A stretch of 64,000 bases of DNA, taken from positions 2,074,501 through 2,138,500 of the forward strand of contig NZ_CP017415.1 in the NCBI RefSeq assembly GCF_001753245.1. The letters run 5' to 3'. A program made the position numbers and the translations under genes. Under the pieces are notes generated by a model. It was not told where the DNA came from. It made no database searches and saw only the letters and a list, made by a program, of their open reading frames with translations. Every line of letters starts with the position of its first letter. Position 1 is the stretch's first letter. The stretch comes from Acidihalobacter yilgarnensis. Lineage in GTDB: Bacteria > Pseudomonadota > Gammaproteobacteria > DSM-5130 > Acidihalobacteraceae. Positions 44,984-51,756 of this stretch are shown here, in pieces.

Positions 44984-45010
44984 GAAGAGCCCGCATCAAG
45001 CGGGCTCTTC
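44984..45010. terminator. Bidirectional terminator between 44764 and 45024
   Basis: GAAGAGCCCGC-ATCAA-GCGGGCTCTTC, a perfect 11-bp stem. On the minus strand it is followed by TTTTACTC; on the plus strand the T-tract is poor. Confidence 0.85.
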
Positions 45011-45023
45011 GCGATAGGGCGTA

Positions 45024-45248
45024 TCAGTTGTACCGATACCCCGCAAGAAAGCCGTGAACCTCCTCGCTGGACAATCCGATCCTGTCGGCCGCCTCCCAGA
45101 CCTTGGCTTCCGCCAGATCCGGATCTTTGGCATACAGGGCGTCGAAACGCGCTTCCAACACCGCAAGCGGCCGCACGCGACGGTCACGCGAATGCAGGTT
45201 GATGAACGCAGCGACGATAGGGTTTTCACGGTCGTTAATCATGGTCAT
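45024..45248 (-). CDS. Small hypothetical protein
   Basis: 74 residues from ATG 45248 (SD AGGAGA): MTMINDRENPIVAAFINLHS, then LAEAKVWEAADRIGLSSEEV, helical. Upstream lies about 280 bp of leader (45249-45527) rich in short stems such as CCGCGTAGCGG and CCCATCGCGGG, with no gene. Function unknown. Confidence 0.55.
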   Translation of the reverse strand: MTMINDRENPIVAAFINLHSRDRRVRPLAVLEARFDALYAKDPDLAEAKVWEAADRIGLSSEEVHGFLAGYRYN

Positions 45249-45527
45249 GACAGTTCTCCTCGGGGCCGCTACTCCCTGAAGAAAATCTCATGTCCCATCC
45301 GCGTAGCGGAGAGGACATCATGACTCCCATCGCGGGAGAGATGTCCCGCAGATGGGTGCAATGTCCGGGATGCCTCCCGGAAGTTGTCTTGCGATAAGCT
45401 CGCAAGCGGCTATGTGAAATCTGATCGTTACGCCTGGCTGCCCACGCTGTCAAGCGCTCGCATATCGGGCATCGCTCAATGCCTGAAATGCGCCGCCCCG
45501 AAGGGCGGCAAATCGGTGTTAATTACG

Positions 45528-45794
45528 TTATGGGAACAGCCGGATTTGACCCTGGCTCTCCAATTTTGTGCGATACGACTGATCAGTGCAGTGCTCGATC
45601 GCCTGAACCTCCGTCTTGCAATATTCTCCGCATTCGGAACAAACCCAGTATTCGACCTCGCTGATCGTTGGCGGACAGCATTCCCGCGCCTCGTCATAAT
45701 CCTCGTATTCCGCGCCGCATTCTTCGCAGCGGAATAGTTCTATTTTCTCGACGATGTGATTCGCCGAAAAATCTGGTTCGTTCAGGGTTTTCAT
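45528..45794 (-). CDS. Small zinc-ribbon protein
   Basis: 88 residues from ATG 45794 (SD AAGGAGG). Cysteine pairs FRCEECGAEYED and CCPP, then WVCSECGEYC and HC, suggesting two zinc sites. Directly follows dnaN (SD overlaps the dnaN stop), so likely co-transcribed. A hairpin at 45492-45509 lies after it. Function unknown. Confidence 0.6.
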   Translation of the reverse strand: MKTLNEPDFSANHIVEKIELFRCEECGAEYEDYDEARECCPPTISEVEYWVCSECGEYCKTEVQAIEHCTDQSYRTKLESQGQIRLFP

Positions 45795-45804
45795 TGGCAC
45801 CTCC

Positions 45805-46905
45805 TTAGATGAGGCACTGAGACAGCGTGACCGAAAGTTCCGGGTCCTCGCTGGTCAGCAGCATCGGTTTGTTGCTGGACGCGATGTGGATGCTGACTTC
45901 TTCCCCGGACAATACTGAAATTGCGTCCTGCAAATAGCTGAGCGTAAAGCCAACCCGACAGGTGTCACCCTGATACTCGCAGTCGATCTCAATGTTGCCG
46001 GCATCGGCGCTCATCGCTGAATGGGCATTCAGCGCCAGCTTTCCGGGAGCAATATCCGCGGCCACGGCCCGATATTTCGCATCAGAAAAACCGCCAATCA
46101 AATCGACGGCCTCACGCAATTGCTCACGGTTGACCACGACCGGTGTCGGCACTTCTTTCGCCAGTATTCGACGATAATCCGGGTAAGTGCCGTCGAGCAG
46201 ATTGGTGGTCAGGGCAAAGCCCTCCACCTCGAAGCGCGCTTGATGCTTATTCAACTTGATGACCATCGTCCCGTTGCTCTTCGGCAATGCACGGCTCAAT
46301 ACCGTCAAGGCTGCATGCGGAATAATTCCGCTCACCCCGGAGGCATCACCCGTGTAGATCATGCTCTGTACCAGGCAACGGTGACCGTCGGTAGCCACGC
46401 AGGTGGCGATTCCGTCGTCGAGCTGCAGATAGGCCCCGTTGAGATAGGTGCGCACGTCGTTTTCCGCGGCGTGCATAGCGGTGGACTTCATGGCCGCGTG
46501 CAGCGCCGATGTGCCAACCTCGATGCGGGTATCGTCTTCACCCGGTTTTTCTGGCATCGGGAAATCGCCGACCTCATAACTCGCCAGCGTGAAGCGGCCA
46601 CGACCGCAGGTCACCTTGATCTTTGGCTCAACACCTTCTTCCGGCATGAATTCGATGTATTCGCCAAAACCGCCGGAAGCGATAGCCGTCAGCTTGTCCA
46701 GTGGGGCTGTGAACATTGCGTTACCGCCTTCGGCAGGCAGCATCGCGAACGCCCAGGACTTCAAATCTGTCGCCGTGATGACGAGCGTATCCTGTGTCAC
46801 CGATACCAGCACATGACCGAGTATCGGCAGCACGTTCGCGCGCTTGACCAGCGCGGCAACACGACCGAGCGCGTCGGCCAGCGCCTTGCGTTCCACTTTG
46901 AACAT
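45805..46905 (-). CDS. dnaN: DNA polymerase III beta sliding clamp, element-encoded
   Basis: Ring-shaped processivity clamp. The 366-residue protein from ATG 46905 (SD AGGAGATA) has the three-domain pattern: MFKVERKALADALGRVAALV, LPILGHVLVSVTQDTLVITA; ATCVATDGHRCLVQSM in domain 2; and DAISVLSGEEVSIHIASSNK with a C-terminal end LSVTLSQCLI. Length equals a normal DnaN. Being far from dnaA and among conjugation-element genes, it is most likely a second clamp. A good sigma70-like promoter (47123-47151) drives it. Confidence 0.9.
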   Translation of the reverse strand: MFKVERKALADALGRVAALVKRANVLPILGHVLVSVTQDTLVITATDLKSWAFAMLPAEGGNAMFTAPLDKLTAIASGGFGEYIEFMPEEGVEPKIKVTCGRGRFTLASYEVGDFPMPEKPGEDDTRIEVGTSALHAAMKSTAMHAAENDVRTYLNGAYLQLDDGIATCVATDGHRCLVQSMIYTGDASGVSGIIPHAALTVLSRALPKSNGTMVIKLNKHQARFEVEGFALTTNLLDGTYPDYRRILAKEVPTPVVVNREQLREAVDLIGGFSDAKYRAVAADIAPGKLALNAHSAMSADAGNIEIDCEYQGDTCRVGFTLSYLQDAISVLSGEEVSIHIASSNKPMLLTSEDPELSVTLSQCLI

Positions 46906-47122
46906 GAGGTATCTCCTGTTTAAGACGCGCACGCAAAAGCCCCAGACGCGCAAAACGCGCGCACGGGTATCCCGCGTACACAAAAACCAATAGGAAGTGC
47001 GCCGTTCGGCGCGAATGAGTGCGGCGATTGCCGCGGTACAGATGTCCGGTTGCCCGGGAATTCAGTCCGGCGTTGCCGGAATCATTGGCCGCGATGCGTT
47101 CGCGGGGACGGTTTCCAGAAAA

Positions 47123-47151
47123 TATATATCACGCTATCTTGGGCTGTGCAA
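47123..47151 (-). promoter_or_regulatory. Sigma70-like promoter for dnaN
   Basis: Minus strand TTGCAC (47151-47146), 17-bp spacer, TATATA (47128-47123). It overlaps the 3' end of the lytic transglycosylase gene and lies about 220 bp upstream of the dnaN ATG, leaving a long leader. Confidence 0.6.
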
Positions 47152-47628
47152 GCCCGCGAGATCGCGTATCGAGGCGGCCACTTTCAGCTGGTAGCCGGCG
47201 GCCAGCCGGCGCGTGTGCGAGTGATACCAGCCGATCGCGCGGGCGAGATTGCCGTGAGCCTGCGACAAGTAGTTTTTCAGGATGGCGGCGGCCACCGCGA
47301 GGTTGATGCAGCCGTCATTCTGTACCTCCGCCCGCGTGATGCCAATCCGCGCCAGCTTCGGCATCCAGAGCGTGTTCACCTGCATCGGGCCTAGATCGTA
47401 GGTGCCGTTGCCGTCCTTCACCGCCTGCCCTGGCCGCCCGCCTTCCGTTTGCATGATCCCGAGCAATGCCCAGGGGTTGAGCTTGTCGGCTCTGGCCACC
47501 GTCAACACGCATTGCGGTGTCGGCCAGCGCGGCGCGGGCGCCGGAGCGCTCCACGCGGGCATCGGCAGACTGCCGGCGGCCATTAGGCCGACCGCGATGA
47601 TCGTCCTGCTCACGAAACGAAGGTTCAT
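47134..47628 (-). CDS. Lytic transglycosylase (VirB1-like), exported
   Basis: 164 residues from ATG 47628. Signal peptide (IIAVGLMAAGSLPMPAWSA), then an SLT-type domain: CVLTVARADKLNPWALLGIM, catalytic glutamate in QTEGGRPGQ, YDLGPMQVNTLWMPKLA and LAVAAAILKNYLSQAHGNLA with AIGWYHSHT. Such enzymes open peptidoglycan for conjugation machinery. Fits the element's transfer functions, although no pilus genes are in view. Confidence 0.85.
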   Translation of the reverse strand: MNLRFVSRTIIAVGLMAAGSLPMPAWSAPAPAPRWPTPQCVLTVARADKLNPWALLGIMQTEGGRPGQAVKDGNGTYDLGPMQVNTLWMPKLARIGITRAEVQNDGCINLAVAAAILKNYLSQAHGNLARAIGWYHSHTRRLAAGYQLKVAASIRDLAGLHSPR

Positions 47629-47783
47629 GCCCGGATCATGTCCCGATTCGGGCATCAATGCCCGTCTCGCGAATCGGAAATCACGAAAAGACCCATTATT
47701 TCGGATTAGTTGAGGGGAAACGACCCAGACAACCACATCATCATGTCCTCGTTCGGGACGCGGCTTGCGTTTTCTCGGAAACC

Positions 47784-47797
47784 ATTATCCTGATAAT
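47784..47797. promoter_or_regulatory. Palindrome upstream of 47827
   Basis: ATTATC-CT-GATAAT, about 30 bp before the start of the plus-strand gene at 47827, between divergent genes. GATAAT could itself be a -10 element. Confidence 0.4.
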
Positions 47798-47826
47798 CAG
47801 AACATCTTTTATCGGAGGATTTTGCC

Positions 47827-48567
47827 GTGGATTTCGAATGCCCCAACTGCCACAGCCAGCAGGCCAAGCGCCTCGCGCTCACCTGGGCGTCCGGCCTCTC
47901 AAAGACCAAGACCAAGAGCGTCGGTGCCGGCGCCGCTCTCTTTTTCAACCACATGCCCTGGTCGCTCGTCGCCATGGTTTTCAAATGGGTCGTCATACCT
48001 TTCACCCTGGCATTCTCATTCCCCGCCGTGTTCGTCCACGCGGGTTACTCGTGGGGCACCAGCCAGAGCGTGCTTTCCGCCGCGACTCGGCCGCCCTGGC
48101 GGTTTCGCGTGCTGCGCAGCTTGGTGCAGGCCGTTTTCTTCACGCTGATCGTCGGCTGGGTGTTCGAGGTGTTCGGTTTCTGGGCCTCAGCCCATGCCCT
48201 CGTGTCGCTGTTTCATATCAATCCTCAGCATGCCTCGCATGCCGAGCAGCAGCGCATCCTTTATGCCGCTATCGGAATACCGGCCTCCGTCATCGCGTCC
48301 ATCGTAATCGCCGCGTTCGTTCTCGGTATCCGTTACAACCTCAAGGTCTGGCCGAAACGCGAAGCCGTTTGGCAGCGGACGTTCTCATGCCAACGCTGCG
48401 GCACCCTGTACGTCGTACCCGAATTCACCCCTGCCGGCGAAAACGTCGTCCGCTCCGATAGGGCAGAAAAAGGCGGCTTGCTCCCGCGCTCGCCCGAACG
48501 CAAGAGCGAGGCCGAAGCCCTGGCCGACGCCGACAATGCCGTGTTGCGCAAGCGCGTTCGAGGGTAA
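47827..48567 (+). CDS. Membrane protein with two zinc-ribbon segments
   Basis: 246 residues from GTG 47827 (SD GGAGGA). N-terminal zinc knuckle FECPNCHSQQAKRLALTW, three or four membrane helices (WSLVAMVFKWVVIPFTLAFS, SLVQAVFFTLIVGWVFEVFG, IGIPASVIASIVIAAFVLGI), then a second CxxC (FSCQRCGTLYVVPEF) and a charged tail. No family recognised; probably an inner-membrane protein of the element. Confidence 0.65.
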   Translation: MDFECPNCHSQQAKRLALTWASGLSKTKTKSVGAGAALFFNHMPWSLVAMVFKWVVIPFTLAFSFPAVFVHAGYSWGTSQSVLSAATRPPWRFRVLRSLVQAVFFTLIVGWVFEVFGFWASAHALVSLFHINPQHASHAEQQRILYAAIGIPASVIASIVIAAFVLGIRYNLKVWPKREAVWQRTFSCQRCGTLYVVPEFTPAGENVVRSDRAEKGGLLPRSPERKSEAEALADADNAVLRKRVRG

Positions 48568-48572
48568 ACGGG

Positions 48573-48773
48573 ATGCTGTTCGACACCACTTTCGCTGTCA
48601 TCGATTGCGAGGCCACCGGGCTTGATCTGGAACAAGATCGGCCCGTCGAGGCCGCGGTTGCCCTGCTGCATCCCGACGGCCGCATAGAGCCCACGATCGA
48701 TACCCTGATCGACCCGCAGATCCCGATTGTCGAGTCGCCGCCTTGCCACCTTCGCGCAGTCATCCATGACTGA
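48573..48773 (+). pseudogene. DEDDh 3'-5' exonuclease N-terminal fragment, cut by the IscB element
   Basis: 66 residues: FAVIDCEATGLDLEQDRPVE carries the first catalytic D and E of DnaQ-type exonucleases (D-x-E), followed by the expected strand region and DTLIDPQIPI, then HLRAVIHD, which resembles the usual HxxT approach to the next motif. The frame stops at the border of the HEARO/IscB element, so the rest of the domain is missing. The other half was not found downstream. Confidence 0.7.
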
Positions 48774-48775
48774 AC

Positions 48776-49020
48776 GGAGGCGCCAGGAGACTTGACCAGC
48801 CCGCCCTTCGAGGCAGACGACGCAAAGTGAAGTGAAAACGACTCACCGCCGGGTGCTTCTCCAGCCCGGCGCTCTGAGGCCAAAGTGGACACGGTAGGAC
48901 GCGGCATACCGCCGACCATCAGGCTGAACGACCTTTGCGATCCGGGCGGGGAGACCGTAACCGTCTAGGCCTTCGGGCCATGGCGAGTCTATCGAGGCGC
49001 GTAAGCGCCATGAGGTAACA
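48776..49020 (+). ncRNA. HEARO / IscB omega RNA
   Basis: IscB proteins are known to use a long structured RNA encoded just upstream of the ORF (HEARO RNA). The 245 bp before the ATG contain no ORF and fold into several stems: CGCCGGG-(11)-CCCGGCG near 48848-48872, GCGGCATACCGC, GGCCTTCGGGCC and GCGCGTAAGCGC close to the ATG. The guide would come from the flank at the 5' end. Limits approximate. Confidence 0.7.
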
Positions 49021-50307
49021 ATGAACCGAGTATTTGTATTGAGCCGTACCCGCACGCCGCTTATGCCCTGCCATCCAGCACGAGCAAGAAAGCTGTTGCG
49101 CCACGGCCGCGCGGCTGTTTTTCGGCGGCAACCGTTTACCATCATCTTGTCGGATCGAGAGGCCGGTGAGATCCAGCCCGTGGTCTTCAAGGCCGACCCT
49201 GGCAGCAAGACCACTGGACTGGCGCTGGTAGCCGAGTTCCAACGGGGTCGGCAGGTCGTATGGGCGGCCAACCTCACCCACCGCGGGCATCGCATCAAGG
49301 CGGCCCTGACCGACCGACGGATGTTCCGCAGGGGGCGCCGTGGTCGTCATTGCCGATATCGCCCGGCACGTTTTGACAACCGCACGCGCAAAGCGGGCTG
49401 GTTGCCGCCCTCGCTCATGTCACGGGTCAACAACGTGAGCGCCTGGTACAGTCGTTTGCTCGACCGGACGCCAATCACCGCGGCCCAGGTCGAAACCGTG
49501 CGCTTCGATACCCAGGCGATGCAGACCCCAGGCATCTCCGGCGTCCAGTACCAGCAAGGCACGCTTGCCGGTTACGAGGTGCGCGAATATCTGCTGGAGA
49601 AATGGTGTCGGCGGTGCGCCTACTGCGGGGCAGAAAACGTACCGCTCGAAATCGACCACATCCACCCCAAAAGCCGAGGTGGCTCCGAACGCATCAGCAA
49701 TCTCACGCTGGCCTGCGTGCCATGCAACCAGGCAAAGAGCAACCGGCCCGTAGAGGATTTTCTGGCCCGAGATCTTAAGCGTCTCGCCCGAATCAAGGCG
49801 CAAGCCAAAGCGCCGCTCAAGGACGCCGCGGCCGTCAATGCCACACGCTACGCCATCGGCGACACCCTCAAGACATTCGGCCTGCCGGTGTCGTTCTGGT
49901 CGGGTGGCCGCACCAAGTTCAACCGCACAGCGCAGGGTTACGCCAAGGCGCACTGGATCGATGCGGCCTGCGTGGGCGAGGAAGGCAGCGACGTGAAGGT
50001 CCCTTACGGCTTCCAGCCTTTGATCATCCAGGCCACGGGCCGAGGCCGACGCCGGGTGCGGGGTAACGATCGGTATGGCTTCCCGCGTGGGAAACCGCGC
50101 ACGCAAAAGCGCGTCTACGGGTTCCAGACCGGCGATCTGGCCGAGCTGAAATGTCTCGCTGGAAAATCGGCTGGCGCGCACGTCGGGCGCATCAAAAGCA
50201 TCCGCAGTCGCGGTTGGTTCGTGCTGGACAAGCATGACCGCCCGGCGCGGGAGTTTCGTCTGCTGCAACGGGCGGACGGCTACGCTTACACGGCGGCGAC
50301 GGCATGA
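49021..50307 (+). CDS. iscB: IscB RNA-guided nuclease
   Basis: 428-residue IscB, relative of Cas9. N-terminal PLMP domain: RTRTPLMPCHPARARKLLRH; RuvC-I D in VFKADPGSKTTGLAL; arginine-rich bridge (RRMFRRGRRGRHCRYRPARF-like); RuvC-II E in QVETVRFDTQAM; HNH domain CAYCGAENVPLEIDHIHPKS then RGGSERISNLTLACVPCNQ; RuvC-III HWIDAACVG; C-terminal TAM-interacting part. All catalytic residues are visible, so both nuclease domains look intact. Sits directly behind its RNA, with ATG following GAGGTAACA. Confidence 0.95.
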   Translation: MNRVFVLSRTRTPLMPCHPARARKLLRHGRAAVFRRQPFTIILSDREAGEIQPVVFKADPGSKTTGLALVAEFQRGRQVVWAANLTHRGHRIKAALTDRRMFRRGRRGRHCRYRPARFDNRTRKAGWLPPSLMSRVNNVSAWYSRLLDRTPITAAQVETVRFDTQAMQTPGISGVQYQQGTLAGYEVREYLLEKWCRRCAYCGAENVPLEIDHIHPKSRGGSERISNLTLACVPCNQAKSNRPVEDFLARDLKRLARIKAQAKAPLKDAAAVNATRYAIGDTLKTFGLPVSFWSGGRTKFNRTAQGYAKAHWIDAACVGEEGSDVKVPYGFQPLIIQATGRGRRRVRGNDRYGFPRGKPRTQKRVYGFQTGDLAELKCLAGKSAGAHVGRIKSIRSRGWFVLDKHDRPAREFRLLQRADGYAYTAATA

Positions 50308-50483
50308 AGATCGCGCCGGCGCGTCCGTTCGCGGATCGGACAACGCACGGGTTGAAGCGGGTCCGCTCTGCCGCCGCACATGACTCAAGGCCGGCGGGTC
50401 GCAGCCCGTCCATGGGCTGCTTCGCGGCATGCCGCCGCGCTTTGGCTTGAACGTTATAGGGCCATTTAGCCGGAGGCCCGGCC

Positions 50484-50786
50484 ATGCTTTCCGAACACGC
50501 GCGAAAACATCTGGATGCGGCCAAGGCCTTAACCGGCGACAAAACTTCCGCCAGGGCGTCCCTGGAGCGATTGCCCGGCCCCCTGCCCCGGTTACCCGAA
50601 CAACGTACCAGCCGCAAGGCTGCCTGTAACCGCATTCAGCAAGAAGCACCGGATGTCGCAGAACTGATCCAGGAGGTCTCATCCGTTTTTGGCAAGCTGG
50701 CTGGATTGCGGGTGGTTATTCGTGGCGAAACTATCGTCGATACGACTACGAAGCCGTCGACAGACGGTCTCCGCCCCAGGTCCTAA
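50484..50786 (+). CDS. Small hypothetical protein
   Basis: 100 residues from ATG 50484 (SD GGAGG): MLSEHARKHLDAAKALTGDK, helical and charged, with PDVAELIQEVSSVFGKLAGL. No family recognised. About 175 bp between iscB and this gene hold G/C-rich stems but no ORF I trust. Confidence 0.5.
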   Translation: MLSEHARKHLDAAKALTGDKTSARASLERLPGPLPRLPEQRTSRKAACNRIQQEAPDVAELIQEVSSVFGKLAGLRVVIRGETIVDTTTKPSTDGLRPRS

Positions 50787-50862
50787 CTCATCAGTTGTGC
50801 GATGGTTGCCGCATCACGTCCTGTGCCCTCTTTAAATGGCATCCCGTTTGCAACCCGCCAGA

Positions 50863-50880
50863 CCTTACATTAATGTAAGG
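50863..50880. promoter_or_regulatory. Perfect 18-bp palindrome, likely antitoxin operator
   Basis: CCTTACATTAATGTAAGG is fully self-complementary and lies 20 bp before the AbrB-type antitoxin start. AbrB-like antitoxins bind such sites to repress their own operon. Confidence 0.75.
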
Positions 50881-50899
50881 ATGAACGGGAGGCGCCTAC

Positions 50900-51142
50900 A
50901 TGACTACCGCTACCATCACTTCCAAAGGCCAGATCACGATTCCAGCCGATGTGCGCCATGCGCTCGCCGTCGACGCCGGGGACCGGGTGGAGTTCGTCCA
51001 GATTGAACCTGGGCAGTTCCTGTTCGTGGCGGCGAATCGGTCTGTAACGGAGCTCAAGGGCATGTTCGGCAAGCCGGTCAAGACCGTGTCCATCGCGGAC
51101 ATGAACGCTGCCATTGCATCTCGCGGAAAATCGGCGCGATGA
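50900..51142 (+). CDS. VapB-like AbrB-type antitoxin
   Basis: 80 residues with the swapped-hairpin AbrB opening: TTATITSKGQITIPADVRHA, then GDRVEFVQIEPGQFLFVAAN and a C-terminal toxin-binding tail ending IASRGKSAR. Its stop overlaps the ATG of a PIN-toxin remnant (ATGA). SD GGGAGG. The antitoxin appears intact while its toxin is lost. Confidence 0.85.
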   Translation: MTTATITSKGQITIPADVRHALAVDAGDRVEFVQIEPGQFLFVAANRSVTELKGMFGKPVKTVSIADMNAAIASRGKSAR

Positions 51143-51162
51143 TCGGACTGGATACCAACGAT
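51139..51162 (+). pseudogene. Remnant of a PIN-domain (VapC) toxin
   Basis: The frame after the antitoxin begins MIGLDTN, the first strand of a PIN domain with its first catalytic D, then turns into sequence antisense to the 3' end of the DUF4400 gene at 51163. So only about seven codons of the toxin remain. The deletion joins the module to the conjugation genes. Confidence 0.7.
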
Positions 51163-51756
51163 TCAAATCCGCTTCTGCATCGACGCCGCCCACCACCTGA
51201 GACTGATCGCCACCAGCAGATAACCGCTTATGACGACCGCGGGCGGCAACGGGATCGGCAGCGCCACCAACAGCAGGGCAAGGTCGATTGCCCACAGCAC
51301 CGTGCTGCGCGCCATCGTATGCCGGGCCGTCGAGGTGTATTCGTACCGCCACTGCAATATCCGACGCGCGATCATGCCGTCGAACAGTGCTCCGGCCAGC
51401 ACCGGCGAAAACAATATCGCCACGCCCATGAAAAAAAACAGCCGCCACATGAACAGATAGAGCCCCATGTAGCCGGACTCAAGACGCTCCCGGAAAAACC
51501 CGGTCGCCTGTTGGTAGATGTTCGCCAGCCCCGTGGACGCATAGATCGCACGGGTGGCGTGCAACGCCATATGATCGAAAAACGCCACCGTGCCCAGACC
51601 CATCTCGCCGCCCGTGGCCGTTTCCTGCGCGTGTTGCAGTACCTCCAACCAGGGCAGCGGGGCGAACAGCACGATGGCGATCCAGGATACCAGCCAGATG
51701 CCCACCAGCTTGCGCTTGCGATCGAAGCCGCCGCCCTTGTTCCCGCCGCCGGCCAT
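51163..51756 (-). CDS. DUF4400-type conjugative element membrane protein
   Basis: 197 residues with four predicted membrane helices: LVGIWLVSWIAIVLFAPLPW, LYLFMWRLFFFMGVAILFSP, and VLWAIDLALLLVALPIPLPP followed by VISGYLLVAISLRW. MIARRILQWRYEYTSTARHT is a cytoplasmic loop typical of this integrating-conjugative-element family. Start abuts the traD stop by one base. Presumably part of the coupling or transfer apparatus. Confidence 0.82.
   Translation of the reverse strand: MAGGGNKGGGFDRKRKLVGIWLVSWIAIVLFAPLPWLEVLQHAQETATGGEMGLGTVAFFDHMALHATRAIYASTGLANIYQQATGFFRERLESGYMGLYLFMWRLFFFMGVAILFSPVLAGALFDGMIARRILQWRYEYTSTARHTMARSTVLWAIDLALLLVALPIPLPPAVVISGYLLVAISLRWWAASMQKRI

Larger units (their letters stand above)
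48774..50430 (+). mobile_element. HEARO/IscB element (IS200/IS605-like, no transposase)
   Basis: An omega RNA region followed by an intact iscB, inserted in an exonuclease gene. No tnpA is present, so it moves, if at all, with help in trans. Left border set by the end of the exonuclease frame; right border is a guess, as no clear structural end was identified. Confidence 0.7.

Noticed and set aside
50308-50483. 3' half of the exonuclease interrupted by the IscB element
   Set aside because: None of the three plus-strand frames shows the expected later DEDDh motifs (H-x4-D), so the other half is not claimed.
49420-50682. 420-codon minus-strand open frame
   Set aside because: Antisense to iscB, which has complete nuclease motifs; the antisense product is Arg/Pro-rich and motif-free.
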